From Streptomyces sp. NBC_01754 (lineage in GTDB: Bacteria > Actinomycetota > Actinomycetes > Streptomycetales > Streptomycetaceae), in the NCBI RefSeq assembly GCF_035918015.1, contig NZ_CP109132.1, positions 1,736,001-1,800,000 on the forward strand: a stretch of DNA of 64,000 bases, in the 5' to 3' direction. Positions within the stretch are counted from its first letter, which is position 1; every line of letters starts with the position of its first letter. The notes beneath the pieces were generated by a model that saw only the letters and a program-made list of their open reading frames with translations, did not search any database and was not told the DNA's origin. The translations under genes and the position numbers were made by a program. Of this stretch, positions 38,440 through 47,238 are shown one piece after another.

Positions 38440-39656
38440 CGGATCGTTCCCGCCTTCCCCCGTGAAACCTTCGGTACCTTCAACTCGACCTCGGTGCCCT
38501 GGCCGGGTACCGAGATCAGCTCCGCCGTGCCGCCCAGCTCGCGCAGCCTGCCGCGGATGGACAGGGCGACACCGAGCCGCCCCTCCCCCTCCGCCTGGAC
38601 CAGCCGGCCGTCCGGGATGCCGGGTCCGTCGTCCCGGACCGTCACGATCACCTCGTCGGGCTCGTCCTCCACGAGGATCCACGCCCGTGCGCCGGCCCCG
38701 GCATGGGCCCGGACGTTGTCCAGGGCGGCGCCCACCGCCGCGGCGAGCTCACGGGCCGCCCCGGGTGCCATCGGCACCGGGGCGCCGGGCTCGGCGAAGC
38801 TGGTCCGGGCGCCCGCGTACGGGGCGAGCAGGGTGCGCAGGTCGCTCTCCGCGGCCCCGGGGCCACCGGTGTCCGTCACACCGGTCACCGCCTCCTGGGT
38901 GACGTCGTCCCCGGAGGTGCGGCCGGCGGGTACCACGGCGCCGGTGACCAGGGTGCGCAGGGCGATCTCCTGCTCCCCGGCCATCCTGCCGAGCTCGGCC
39001 GCCTCGCCGCCGAGCGCGCTGCCCCGGCGCTGGACCATCGCGAGGACCTGGAGGACGCCGTCGTGGATGTCCCGGGCGAGGCGTTCCCGCTCGCGGGTGG
39101 CGGCCTCGATCTCCAGGGCGCGGGCCAGGGTGCGTTCACTGGCGCGGGCGACCTCCACGACGTAACCGATCGCTATGGACGCGACCCAGACCAGCAGGAC
39201 GTTGTGGACCGTGTCCCGGCTGGGCTCGCCGCGCTCGACGATGTTGGCGGCGGCGACGAGGGTGGAGGCGAAGGCCGCCCACCGCCAGCCACCCTTCAGG
39301 GCGAAGGCGAGCACCGAGCCGGCGGTCCAGATCGACGGCAGGGTGGAGCTGTCCTCCAGCTGGGCCTCGAAGTCCGCGAGCGGGGTGAGGAGCACCCCCG
39401 TGAGGGCCACCGCGAGGTCGACGCCGAGGAAGCGTTTGGTGCAGCTCGCCGCGTTGGCCACCCGGGGCAGGGTGGCCAGCGTCCAGACGGTCAGGAAGGC
39501 GAGGAAGGCGACGGCCACCCAGAGGCGCTCGTACTGGTCCCGGCGCAGGCACGCGAGCAGAACGGCGTAACCCAGCGTCAGTACCCGGTACCCGGTCAGC
39601 GCCCGCCACAGCGGCTGCTCGACCGACATCCTCACGACCTGTTCCCCCCTGGCCAT
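38436..39656 (-). CDS. macS: Sensor histidine kinase (HisKA_3 type), MacS-like
   Basis: This 406-residue kinase has four to five membrane helices in the first 170 residues. The HisKA_3 dimerisation helix RERERLARDIHDGVLQVLAMVQRRG has phospho-acceptor His198. A split HATPase region ends in VIVTVRDDGPGIPDGRL...GRLGVALSIRGRLRELGG. This is the NarX/DesK-like layout that pairs with LuxR-type regulators; the partner gene overlaps by 4 nt. The start at ATG 39656 has GGAGGAC upstream; an internal ATG ten codons on is an alternative. The input signal is unknown; the short loops between helices suggest sensing within the membrane. Confidence 0.88.
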   Translation of the reverse strand: MARGEQVVRMSVEQPLWRALTGYRVLTLGYAVLLACLRRDQYERLWVAVAFLAFLTVWTLATLPRVANAASCTKRFLGVDLAVALTGVLLTPLADFEAQLEDSSTLPSIWTAGSVLAFALKGGWRWAAFASTLVAAANIVERGEPSRDTVHNVLLVWVASIAIGYVVEVARASERTLARALEIEAATRERERLARDIHDGVLQVLAMVQRRGSALGGEAAELGRMAGEQEIALRTLVTGAVVPAGRTSGDDVTQEAVTGVTDTGGPGAAESDLRTLLAPYAGARTSFAEPGAPVPMAPGAARELAAAVGAALDNVRAHAGAGARAWILVEDEPDEVIVTVRDDGPGIPDGRLVQAEGEGRLGVALSIRGRLRELGGTAELISVPGQGTEVELKVPKVSRGKAGTIR

Positions 39657-39693
39657 GTCCTCCCCCGTCTCCCTGCCGGACCGGACGGCACGG

Positions 39694-40497
39694 TCATCCG
39701 CCGGTCCGGTCCGTCCCCTTCTTCTTCTCTTCGTCGGCCTTCTTCTTCTCTTCGTCGGCCTTCCGCTTCTCTTCGTCGGCCTTCCGCTTCGCCTCGTCGC
39801 TCTTCAGCTTCGCCTCGTCGGCGATCTGCCGCTTGGCGACGGTCGCGTAGATGTCCACGTACTCCTGGCCGGAGAGCTTCATGATCTCGTACATCACCTC
39901 GTCGGTCACCGAGCGCAGGATGAAACGGTCGCCCTCCATGCCCTGGTAGCGGGTGAAGTCGAGCGGTGCGCCGATCCGGATGCCCGGGCGCATCAGCTTG
40001 GGCATCACCTGGCCGGGCGGCTGGATCTTCTCCGTGTCGATCATGGCGACGGGGATGACGGGGGCTCCGGTGGCGAGCGCCACCCGGGCCAGCCCGCCGG
40101 GTTTGCCCCGGTAGAGCCGTCCGTCGGGCGACCGGGTGCCCTCCGGGTAGATACCGAAGAGCCCGCCGCTCTCGACGACCTGTATCCCGGCCCTGATCGC
40201 GGCCTCCCCGGCGCCGCGGCCGCCGGAGCGGTCCACCGGGAGCTGGCCGACGCCCCTGAAGAAGGCCGCGGTGAGCTTGCCCTTCACTCCGGGGGCGGTG
40301 AAGTACTCGGCCTTGGCGATGAAGGTCACCTTGCGGTCGAGGACGGCCGGCAGGAAGAACGAGTCGGAGAAGGAGAGGTGGTTGCTCGCAAGGATCGCCG
40401 GCCCCCGGACGGGGATGTTCTCCAGGCCCTCCACCCACGGCCGGAAGGCGAGCTTCAGGGAGCCTCCGATGGAGAACTTCATCGCGCCGTAGATCAA
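39694..40497 (-). CDS. 1-acylglycerol-3-phosphate acyltransferase (PlsC) with Lys/Glu heptad tail
   Basis: This 267-residue acyltransferase has the catalytic NHLSFSD box (His40, Asp45), FIAKAEYF, the substrate-binding FGIYPEGTRSPDG and VIPVAMIDTEKI, all typical of PlsC enzymes of phosphatidic acid synthesis. The start is TTG 40497 with GGAGG upstream. The last 40 residues are unusual: five successive heptads of the type DEEKKKA, predicted as a highly charged helix or coiled coil. This may tether the enzyme to anionic membrane or a partner. The gene matches Rv2182c of M. tuberculosis in position. It lies upstream of macS on the same strand. Confidence 0.9.
   Translation of the reverse strand: MIYGAMKFSIGGSLKLAFRPWVEGLENIPVRGPAILASNHLSFSDSFFLPAVLDRKVTFIAKAEYFTAPGVKGKLTAAFFRGVGQLPVDRSGGRGAGEAAIRAGIQVVESGGLFGIYPEGTRSPDGRLYRGKPGGLARVALATGAPVIPVAMIDTEKIQPPGQVMPKLMRPGIRIGAPLDFTRYQGMEGDRFILRSVTDEVMYEIMKLSGQEYVDIYATVAKRQIADEAKLKSDEAKRKADEEKRKADEEKKKADEEKKKGTDRTGG
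39715..39819 (-). repeat. 21-bp tandem repeat encoding the PlsC heptads
   Basis: Five 21-bp units lie head to tail at the 3' end of the acyltransferase gene. They encode DEAKLKS, DEAKRKA, DEEKRKA, DEEKKKA and DEEKKKG. The two units nearest the stop are almost identical, which suggests recent duplication. Confidence 0.88.
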
Positions 40498-40759
40498 CTC
40501 GGGTGCCTCCTGTGTGCCGTCGGTCAGACCTTAGCCTGTGGACCCGTCCTCCTCCTGCCCCGTTCCGGGCGGTGTCCCGCCTCCCCGTACCGGCTTCCGC
40601 GTGCCGGCGTGCCCGTGTCCGGGCCGCCGCCGGGCGTCCGGCCACGGCCGCTGCGGCGGTGACGGCCCTGGTCGGTGTCGGTCCGGTCGCGTACGGTGAA
40701 GACATCCTTGCGCACTCCTTCCCCACGCCCCCGTCACGCTCACGAACAGGAGACCCCTG

Positions 40760-41539
40760 GTGCCGGTCCTCCCCGGAGCCGAGCCGTTCCGCCACGAGGG
40801 CGGAGAGGTCGGCGTCCTCCTCTGTCACGGATTCACCGGTTCGCCGCGGTCCTTGCGCCCCTGGGCCGACTACCTGGCGGAGCGCGGTCTGACCGTGTCC
40901 CTCCCGCTGCTGCCCGGCCACGGCACGCGCTGGCAGGACATGGCGGTCACCGGCTGGCAGGACTGGTACGCGGAGGTGGACCGGGAGCTGCGGGAGCTGC
41001 GGGACCGGTGCGCCCAGGTCTTCGTCTTCGGCCTGTCCATGGGCGGCGCGCTGTCGCTGCGCCTGGCCGCGAAACACGGGGACACCGTCAGCGGCCTGGT
41101 GCTCGTCAACCCGGCGAACAAGGTGCACGGCCTGTCGGCGTACGCCCTGCCCCTGGCCCGGCATCTGGTGCGTACGACGAAGGGGCTGGCGAACGACATC
41201 GCGCTGGAGGGCTCCGACGAGATCGGCTACGACCGGGTGCCGCTGCACTCGGCGCACTCGCTGCGGAGGTTCCTCCGGCTGGTGGACGCCGATCTGCCCC
41301 AGGTCACGCAGCCGCTGATGCTGCTGCACAGCCCGCAGGACCATGTGGTTCCACCGGCCGACTCGGCGCGGATCCTGAGCCGGGTGTCATCGACGGACGT
41401 GGAGGAGATCCTCCTGGAACAGAGCTACCACGTCGCGACGTTGGACCATGACGCGGAGCGGATCTTCGGCGAGAGCTACCGGTTCATCGGCCGCCTCGCA
41501 CCCAGCGTCGGCAAGAAGGGGAGCACGTCCGGTGGCTGA
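40760..41539 (+). CDS. Alpha/beta hydrolase (Est30-like carboxylesterase or lipase)
   Basis: This 259-residue protein has the oxyanion stretch VLLCHGFTGSPRSLRPWADYLAERG (about 19-43), the nucleophile elbow FGLSMGGAL (Ser at about 94), the acid LLHSPQDHVVPP and the catalytic His in EQSYHVATLDHD. The pattern resembles the carboxylesterase/monoglyceride lipase group typified by Est30. Natural substrate is unknown. GTG 40760 has AGGAG upstream; the stop overlaps the next gene by 8 nt. Confidence 0.9.
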   Translation: MPVLPGAEPFRHEGGEVGVLLCHGFTGSPRSLRPWADYLAERGLTVSLPLLPGHGTRWQDMAVTGWQDWYAEVDRELRELRDRCAQVFVFGLSMGGALSLRLAAKHGDTVSGLVLVNPANKVHGLSAYALPLARHLVRTTKGLANDIALEGSDEIGYDRVPLHSAHSLRRFLRLVDADLPQVTQPLMLLHSPQDHVVPPADSARILSRVSSTDVEEILLEQSYHVATLDHDAERIFGESYRFIGRLAPSVGKKGSTSGG

Positions 41540-42200
41540 GCACGACGCGGAACGCACGGGCAGCGACGAGGAGCGTGAACCGCGCCCCACGGAGGGGACG
41601 GCCGCCGTTCCCGAGGGCACGGAGGAGGCCGCGCCGCTGGACGAGGCCGCGGCCTGGGAGGCGATCGTCGCGGGGTACGGCGACGAGCCGCCGGACCCGC
41701 CGGGCGCCAAGCCGTTCAAGTCGGTCGAGGCTCTGGCGCGGCTGGAGGACGACCAGGTGAACACCCTGCCGGACGCCGAGCCCGACCAGGGCGACGGCGC
41801 CGGCAAGGACGCCGGGGGCACGCCGGCGGGCGGCCCGCCGGAGAGGAAGCTGGGCGGTTCGGTCGTCTTCGCCCCGGGGGTCGCCGGTCCGCGCGACTAC
41901 CAGCTGGCCCAGGAGCGGGACGGCGACATCGACGATCCGGACGACGGCGAGGAGGGACACTTCGTCCCGCCGGAGCCGCCGCCGCTTCCGGAGGCCGACG
42001 CCACGGCGAAGTTCGCGTGGCTCGCGGTCATCGGCGGGCCGGTGCTGATGCTGGCCGCGGTGCTGTTCCGGTGGGAGATGACGTGGTGGCTCACCACGCT
42101 GAGCATCGGCGGTTTCATGGGCGGCTTCGTCACCCTGGTGGCGCGCATGCCGCACGACGACGAGGAGGACGACGACCCCGGTCGCGGCGCGGTCGTCTGA
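41532..42200 (+). CDS. Acidic membrane-anchored protein of unknown function
   Basis: I do not recognise a named family. The 222-residue protein has about 155 hydrophilic, very acidic, Pro/Glu-rich residues. Two membrane helices follow (FAWLAVIGGPVLMLAAVLF and WWLTTLSIGGFMGGFVTLVA), with a short acidic tail (PHDDEEDDDPG). The N-terminus is predicted disordered and cytoplasmic. The GTG start overlaps the hydrolase stop by 8 nt and AAGGGGAG lies upstream, so it is translationally coupled to the hydrolase and may assist it. Confidence 0.75.
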   Translation: MAEHDAERTGSDEEREPRPTEGTAAVPEGTEEAAPLDEAAAWEAIVAGYGDEPPDPPGAKPFKSVEALARLEDDQVNTLPDAEPDQGDGAGKDAGGTPAGGPPERKLGGSVVFAPGVAGPRDYQLAQERDGDIDDPDDGEEGHFVPPEPPPLPEADATAKFAWLAVIGGPVLMLAAVLFRWEMTWWLTTLSIGGFMGGFVTLVARMPHDDEEDDDPGRGAVV

Positions 42201-42209
42201 CCGGCCCGC

Positions 42210-42971
42210 TCAGCCCCCCGCGGGCACCCGGAGGGCGGCGAGGACCGGCAGGTGGTCCGTGGCCGCCCGCAGGTCGCCGCCGGTGACGCCGGGCAGGCCG
42301 GCGGGGACGCCGCAGCCGAGCACCCCGACCCCGTCGGTCGCGAACAGGGCGTCGATCCGCTTCGCCGGTGCCGCCGCCGGGAAGGTGAGCTCACCGCCCC
42401 AGGGGTGTACGGCCCGACAGTCCTGGAGCCGCCCGGCCAGCCGCCGGAAGGCCGGACCGTCCGGTACGTCGTTGAGGTCCCCGCCCACCACCGCGTGCGC
42501 GGCCCCCAGGGCGCCCAGCCGGTCCAGCAGCAGCCCGGCCTGGGCCCGCCGTTCCTCGCGCTCCAGGCTCAGGTGGCAGCTCACCACGCCGAGTCGCGCC
42601 CCGGCGATCCGTACGACGGCGGTGGCGAGCCCGCGCCGGTGCAGCCCCGGGGTGCGGGGCAGCAGGACGTCCTCGGTGCGCTCGACCGTGGCCCGCAGGG
42701 AGCAGAGCAGCATCGGCCCGGCCGCGGTGGCACCGCCCGAGAGCGTCACCAGTCCGGTCCCGGCGGCGAGCCGGGCGGCGGCCTTGCGCCAGCGGAAGAA
42801 GCGCGGGGCCTCCTGGAGGCACACCAGGTCGGGTGCGCAGGCGCGGATGACACGGGCCAGCGCCTCGGTGTCGTCGCGCAGCGAGCGCACGTTGTAGCTG
42901 AGGACCCGGACGAGGGCCGAACCGTCCGGCTCGGTACGGGAGCCGGGCAGCGGCGTCGGCAGGGTGACCAT
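42210..42971 (-). CDS. Endonuclease/exonuclease/phosphatase family protein
   Basis: This 253-residue protein has the EEP fold: RVLSYNVRSLRDD, DLVCLQEAPRF with the metal Glu, LGVVSCHLSLEREERRAQA, VVGGDLNDVPDGPAFRRLAG and the C-terminal ATDHLPVLAAL with the catalytic His. Members hydrolyse phosphodiesters in nucleic acids, lipids or sugars, and the target cannot be told. ATG 42971 was preferred over GTG 42980, because TATCGT (42984-42979 on the minus strand) ends 7 nt before the ATG, indicating a leaderless transcript. It is convergent with the preceding gene, 9 nt away. Confidence 0.88.
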   Translation of the reverse strand: MVTLPTPLPGSRTEPDGSALVRVLSYNVRSLRDDTEALARVIRACAPDLVCLQEAPRFFRWRKAAARLAAGTGLVTLSGGATAAGPMLLCSLRATVERTEDVLLPRTPGLHRRGLATAVVRIAGARLGVVSCHLSLEREERRAQAGLLLDRLGALGAAHAVVGGDLNDVPDGPAFRRLAGRLQDCRAVHPWGGELTFPAAAPAKRIDALFATDGVGVLGCGVPAGLPGVTGGDLRAATDHLPVLAALRVPAGG

Positions 42972-43046
42972 GCGGTGCACGATACGTCCGACGCCCGCCG
43001 CTCCCGGGGAGGGCGCGGCGGGCGTCGGAGCGGGAGCGGGCCGGCG

Positions 43047-43988
43047 TCAGCCCTGGCGGGCCAGGTCGGCGGCGCCCACCAGGCCTGCCTTGCCGCCCAG
43101 TTGGGCGGCGAGGACCTGGGCGTGCGGTCGCCACTCCCCGCCGATCAGCCAGCGCCGGAACGACTTGCGGATCGGGTCGAGGACCAGTTCGCCCTCGTCG
43201 GACACGCCGCCCCCGACGATGAAGGCCGACGGGTCGAAGAGCGAGGCCAGATCGGCCAGTCCGGCTCCGGCCCAGCGGGCCAGCTCACGGAAGGAGTCGA
43301 CGGCGACGGGGCAGCCCTGCCGGGCGGCCTCGCTGATGTGCTTGCCCTCGATGCCCTCCACCGTGCCGTCGCCGAGCCCCAGCAGGATCGGGGCGTTCTC
43401 CGGGGTGGCGTTGGCGCGCTGCCTGGCGTACCGGACGAGGGCGCGCCCGGAGGCGTACTGCTCCCAGCAGCCCTGGCTGCCGCAGCCGCACAGCAACCCG
43501 TCCGGGACGACACGGATATGGCCGAATTCCGCCGCGACGCCGAAGCGTCCGCGGCGGAGTTTGTTGCCGATGATGATGCCGCCGCCCAGGCCGGTGCCGA
43601 GCGTGATGCAGATGACGTCGTCGTGGCCCTGCCCGGCACCGAAGCGGTATTCGCCCCAGGCCGCCGCGTTGGCGTCGTTCTCGACGACGACGGGGAGACC
43701 GGTGCGCTGTTCGACCTTGTCCTTCAGCGGCTCGTACCGCCAGTCGACGTTCGGGGCGAACAGGACGGTGGCGCGCTTGTCGTCGACGTATCCGGCGGCG
43801 CCGATGCCCACGGCCTCGACGTCGTGTCCCTCGCTCGCTCCGCCCACGGCCGCGCTGATCGCGTCGACGATGCCTTCAGCCGTCGACGGGGTGGATACCT
43901 TGAACGTCGAGAGGATCTGGCCCTCTTCGTCGACCACTCCAGCCGCGATCTTCGTGCCGCCGATATCGACGCCGATGGTGAGTCCCAT
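43047..43988 (-). CDS. glkA: ROK-family glucokinase
   Basis: GlkA phosphorylates glucose and in S. coelicolor is required for carbon catabolite repression. The 313-residue protein has the ATP motif IGVDIGGTKIAAGVVDEEG (about 5-23), the sugar-binding VVENDANAAAWGEYRFG (about 101-117), the phosphate loop TLGTGLGGGIIIG and the ROK zinc site HIRVVPDGLLCGCGSQGCWEQYASG in part (one His and three Cys). Gene order agrees with SCO2126. ATG 43988 has GAGGGA upstream. Confidence 0.95.
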   Translation of the reverse strand: MGLTIGVDIGGTKIAAGVVDEEGQILSTFKVSTPSTAEGIVDAISAAVGGASEGHDVEAVGIGAAGYVDDKRATVLFAPNVDWRYEPLKDKVEQRTGLPVVVENDANAAAWGEYRFGAGQGHDDVICITLGTGLGGGIIIGNKLRRGRFGVAAEFGHIRVVPDGLLCGCGSQGCWEQYASGRALVRYARQRANATPENAPILLGLGDGTVEGIEGKHISEAARQGCPVAVDSFRELARWAGAGLADLASLFDPSAFIVGGGVSDEGELVLDPIRKSFRRWLIGGEWRPHAQVLAAQLGGKAGLVGAADLARQG

Positions 43989-44062
43989 GAATCCCTCAGT
44001 TTCGGTCGAGCCCCGCTAGGGCCAACCGTACCCGAGCCGGGGACGGGTATCTCCGGCCCAGG

Positions 44063-44572
44063 TCAGTCCAGGTCGATCTGTCCGCCGCCGCCGGTGCCGC
44101 CGTCTCGCGGATCGGACGGATCCTGGGCCGCCTTGCCCGCCGGACCCGAGTCGTCCGGGCCGGCGGAGCCGGAGGCGTCCGGGGCGCCGGAGCCGGTTCC
44201 TCCCTCGGTGGACCGGGTCCAGCGGCCCTCCTGGCCCTCGACGGCCGAGCGGTAGGCCGCCAGGAGTTCGCCGCCCGCGGCGGCGAGGTGGTCGAAGACG
44301 TCGGGGTTGCGCTCGATGACCGGTCCGACCGCGGACTTCGCCTGGCGGACGACCTGCTGGACGGTTCCCTGCGCGGCAGCGCCGAGCAGCGGCGACCGAA
44401 GCGAGGAGACCTTGTCGGCGACCGCGTCGAACAGCTTGCGCAGTTCCTCGGCGGCCGAGCCGGGCGGAGGCCCGTACTCGGCCCTGCGGCGGGCCTTCTC
44501 GGCCTCCAGGTCCTCGGCGCAGGCCTGTGCCCACGCGTCGTCGTCGACGGGACGATCGGTGGCTTCACTCAT
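44063..44572 (-). CDS. DUF5304 protein
   Basis: This 169-residue protein starts SEATDRPVDDDAWAQACAEDLEAEKARRRAEYGPPPGSAAEELRKLFDAV in pieces, typical of the Streptomyces DUF5304 family beside glkA. It is helical in its first 115 residues with no membrane segment. The end is a Gly/Asp/Pro-rich tail (DGGTGGGGQIDLD). Function is unknown. ATG 44572 has AGGAG upstream. It lies between glkA and the ArsA-like ATPase on the same strand. Confidence 0.85.
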   Translation of the reverse strand: MSEATDRPVDDDAWAQACAEDLEAEKARRRAEYGPPPGSAAEELRKLFDAVADKVSSLRSPLLGAAAQGTVQQVVRQAKSAVGPVIERNPDVFDHLAAAGGELLAAYRSAVEGQEGRWTRSTEGGTGSGAPDASGSAGPDDSGPAGKAAQDPSDPRDGGTGGGGQIDLD

Positions 44573-44653
44573 GGCGGACTCCTGCGACGCGGTTGCCTGC
44601 GACGGCCCTGCGGGCCACGTACCACCGACGGTACCCGAACGGTGGTGAGGCGT

Positions 44654-45844
44654 TCACCCGCTCCGGGGCCAGAGACCGGGGTCCGGAGCGAACCGGACAC
44701 GCAGCAGCCCGTCGGTCAGCGCGGCCCCGGCGACGGTGCACCGGCGCAGCGCGGACTCCAGGCGCAGGACGCGATGGAACTCACCTGCGGTGAGGAGCAG
44801 TTCGTCGCCCCTGCGGACGAGCCGCAGCTCCTCCTTGACGGCTCCGGGCAGCGGCAGGCACCAGGTCAGCACGCCGTCGTCACCCGGCTCACCCCGGGTG
44901 TCCCGGGTCCACCACGGGTCCGGGGCGGGCCCCGGTGCCCGCTCGTCCGGCGCCGCGTCCGCGCCGAGCAGGCCGAGGTCCTCGGCGGTACGGGGGTCGC
45001 GCCCCAGGTGGGGCACCTCGGTCACCGGCACGGCGTCCTGGTGCCAGTGGTCCAGGCACTTGTCCTGCCGGGCGGCCAGCTCGGCGAACCAGGGGTCGGC
45101 CGAGTGCCGGGGCAGCACCCGGTTGGCCATGAGGGTGTCGACGCGCAGCCCGTGCAGGGCGAGCCCGGTCCGGGCCCGGTCGAGGGCCCCCTCGGCAGCG
45201 GGGCCGGGTTCGGCGACCAGCCGTACGGTCGTCGCGCGGTCCTGGAGCAGGGTCTCGACGGCGGCGAGTTCGGTGTCCTTGCGGGCGGACGCCTCGTACA
45301 GCCACTGCGCGGGCATGGGGACGCCGGCGATCTGGGCGAGCATGGGGCGCAGCGCGCGGGCCGCCTGGCGTTCGGGGGGCAGGAGGCGGCGCAGATAGCG
45401 GCGCAGCTGGCCGGGCAGGGCGAGCAGCGCGAGGGCGTCGGCCAGCGGCGGCAGGTCGACGACGAGCACGTCGTACCCCGTGGACCAGTCACCGGCGGCC
45501 GCCCGGTGCAGGGTGTGCAGGAGGGCGAGCTGCCGGCCGCCCGGCAGTTCGGTGAGCTCCTCGGCGTCCATCCGGTGGGCGCCGAGCAGGTCGAGCACCC
45601 CGGAGGCGCGGTCCTGGAGGGCGACGAGTTCGGCGCGGAAGTGTGCGGCGGAGTCGGTACGCACGTGGTGCAGCCCGTCCGCGACCTCGGCGGGCGCCGT
45701 ACCGGCGGGGACGGGCAGGCCGGGGACCGGGTCGGTGGTGACCAGGAGCGTGCGCCGGCCGCCGCGGGCGGCGGCGAGGGCGCTCGCCGCGGCGAGCGTC
45801 GTACGACCGGCGCCGCCGGGGCCCGTGACCAGGACCGTGCGCAC
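44654..45844 (-). CDS. ArsA/Get3-like ATPase with Arg in the P-loop
   Basis: This 396-residue protein resembles ArsA/Get3 ATPases: RTVLVTGPGGAGRTTLAAASAL (about 2-23), LLVTTDPVP in place of LLISTDPAH, and DVLVVDLPPLADALALLALPGQL. The deviant Walker A is GPGGAGRT, with Arg where Lys is normal and Pro at the intermonomer signature Lys, so ATP hydrolysis may be lost or changed. The C-terminal part has a small beta-rich domain. It sits 4 nt after an SRPBCC gene; the same ArsA-SRPBCC-MPE-FadD order is present in M. tuberculosis (Rv2184c-Rv2187). Confidence 0.85.
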   Translation of the reverse strand: MRTVLVTGPGGAGRTTLAAASALAAARGGRRTLLVTTDPVPGLPVPAGTAPAEVADGLHHVRTDSAAHFRAELVALQDRASGVLDLLGAHRMDAEELTELPGGRQLALLHTLHRAAAGDWSTGYDVLVVDLPPLADALALLALPGQLRRYLRRLLPPERQAARALRPMLAQIAGVPMPAQWLYEASARKDTELAAVETLLQDRATTVRLVAEPGPAAEGALDRARTGLALHGLRVDTLMANRVLPRHSADPWFAELAARQDKCLDHWHQDAVPVTEVPHLGRDPRTAEDLGLLGADAAPDERAPGPAPDPWWTRDTRGEPGDDGVLTWCLPLPGAVKEELRLVRRGDELLLTAGEFHRVLRLESALRRCTVAGAALTDGLLRVRFAPDPGLWPRSG

Positions 45845-45848
45845 CCGG

Positions 45849-46298
45849 TCAGCCCTTGGAGACGGACTCGACGCGCTTCTTCAGACCGGCCAGGGCCCGG
45901 TCGATGATGACCTTCTCGGCCTTGCGCTTGATCATGCCGAGCAGCGGGATCTTGACGTCCACGGCGAGCCGGTAGGTCACCTGGGTGCGGTCGCCGTCAC
46001 CGAGCGGCGCCAGGGCGTAGCTGCCGTCGAGGGCGCGCAGCATCTGGGACTTGACGAGGGTCCAGTCGACCTCGTACTCGCTGTTCCAGGTGTAGGCGAG
46101 GACGTGGTCGTCCTTGATCGCCCCGGCGTCCAGCACCAGGCGGACCTGCTCGGCGCGGCCGAGGTCGTCGGTGGCCAGGATCTCGGCCTCCTTGACCTCT
46201 CCGGTCCACTCCGGGTAGCGGGCGAAGTCGGCGATCACGTCCATGACGTCGCCCGGCGCCGCCTCGATCGTGATGCTCGAGCTGGTGTGTTCAGCCAT
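45849..46298 (-). CDS. SRPBCC (START-like) lipid-binding protein
   Basis: This 149-residue protein has the helix-grip fold of polyketide cyclase/dehydrase-like proteins: SSITIEAAPGDVMDVIADFARYPEWTGEVKEAEIL at the N-terminus and a final long helix (KAEKVIIDRALAGLKKRVESVS). It probably binds a hydrophobic ligand. ATG 46298 has GGAGGG upstream. It is co-transcribed with the ArsA-like ATPase, close to fadD on the other strand, which suggests a lipid-related role, possibly delivering a ligand or client. Confidence 0.87.
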   Translation of the reverse strand: MAEHTSSSITIEAAPGDVMDVIADFARYPEWTGEVKEAEILATDDLGRAEQVRLVLDAGAIKDDHVLAYTWNSEYEVDWTLVKSQMLRALDGSYALAPLGDGDRTQVTYRLAVDVKIPLLGMIKRKAEKVIIDRALAGLKKRVESVSKG

Positions 46299-46415
46299 CG
46301 CCGTGGCCCTCCAGTGCGGTGTACCGGTCGCGTTCGGCAGTGACCTGCCGTGTGCAGGCTATCGCGTGCGCGGGGCGGCCCCGCCCCGGCCCCGGCCCGC
46401 TCGGGGAGGGTCCGG

Positions 46416-47225
46416 TCACCACTCCAGGACCCAGGGCCGCCCGGTGGCGGCGAAGTGGCCGACGTTGACGCACTCGGTGGCCGCGATCCGCATCCGGCGC
46501 ACCAGCGGCTGGTGGACGTGGCCGAACAACGCGTACTTCGGGCGGGTGCGGTGGATGGCGTCCAGCAGGGCCCGGCTGCCGCGCTCGAAGCGCCGGGCCA
46601 CCGTGTCGTAGGTCAGCTCGGGCACCTCGGGCGGGATGTGGGAGCACAGGACGTCCACCGGGCCGAGCGCCTCGACCTTGGCGGCGTACTCCTCGTCGCC
46701 GATCTCGTACGGCGTGTTCATCGGCGTCCTGAGGCCGCCGCCGACGAAGCCGAAGACCCGGCCGCCGATCTCGACGCGCTCGCCGTCCAGCACGGTCGTC
46801 CCGTGTCCGGCGTACTCCGGCCAGAGCGCGGGCACGTCGACGTTGCCGTAGGTGGCGTACGTCGGGGTGGGCATGGCGGCGAACAACTCGGCGTACTGCT
46901 TGCGCACGGCGCCCAGGATCGCCGCGTCGCGGTCGCGGCCGGCCCACAGCGCGCGGCCGAACGCGCGCGCCTCCTCGAAGCGCCGCGCGGTGCGCAGTTC
47001 GACGATGCGGTCGGCGTTGGCCTCACCGAACAGGTCCGGGAAGATGCCGCGTGAGTGATCGGCGTAGTCCAGGAAGAGCACCAGGTCACCGAGGCAGACC
47101 AGTGCGTCCGCGCCGTCCCCGGCGCGGGCCAGTGCCTCCGTGTTGCCGTGTACGTCGCTCACCACGTGGACGCGCGTGCCACGGGCGGCGGTGGCGTCCG
47201 GGCCGTGCGGTTGGCTGCCTCGCAT
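46416..47225 (-). CDS. Calcineurin-like metallophosphoesterase
   Basis: The 269-residue protein has the five metallophosphoesterase motifs: VHVVSDVHGN (DxH), LVCLGDLV (GD), TYGNVD (GNxD), VLCSHIPP (H) and LFGHVHQP (GHxH). It may act on a phosphodiester or cyclic nucleotide. ATG 47225 was preferred to GTG 47234 because TAGGGT (47238-47233 on the minus strand) ends 7 nt before it, consistent with a leaderless mRNA. It is divergent from fadD. Confidence 0.9.
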   Translation of the reverse strand: MRGSQPHGPDATAARGTRVHVVSDVHGNTEALARAGDGADALVCLGDLVLFLDYADHSRGIFPDLFGEANADRIVELRTARRFEEARAFGRALWAGRDRDAAILGAVRKQYAELFAAMPTPTYATYGNVDVPALWPEYAGHGTTVLDGERVEIGGRVFGFVGGGLRTPMNTPYEIGDEEYAAKVEALGPVDVLCSHIPPEVPELTYDTVARRFERGSRALLDAIHRTRPKYALFGHVHQPLVRRMRIAATECVNVGHFAATGRPWVLEW

Positions 47226-47238
47226 GCGGCTCACCCTA

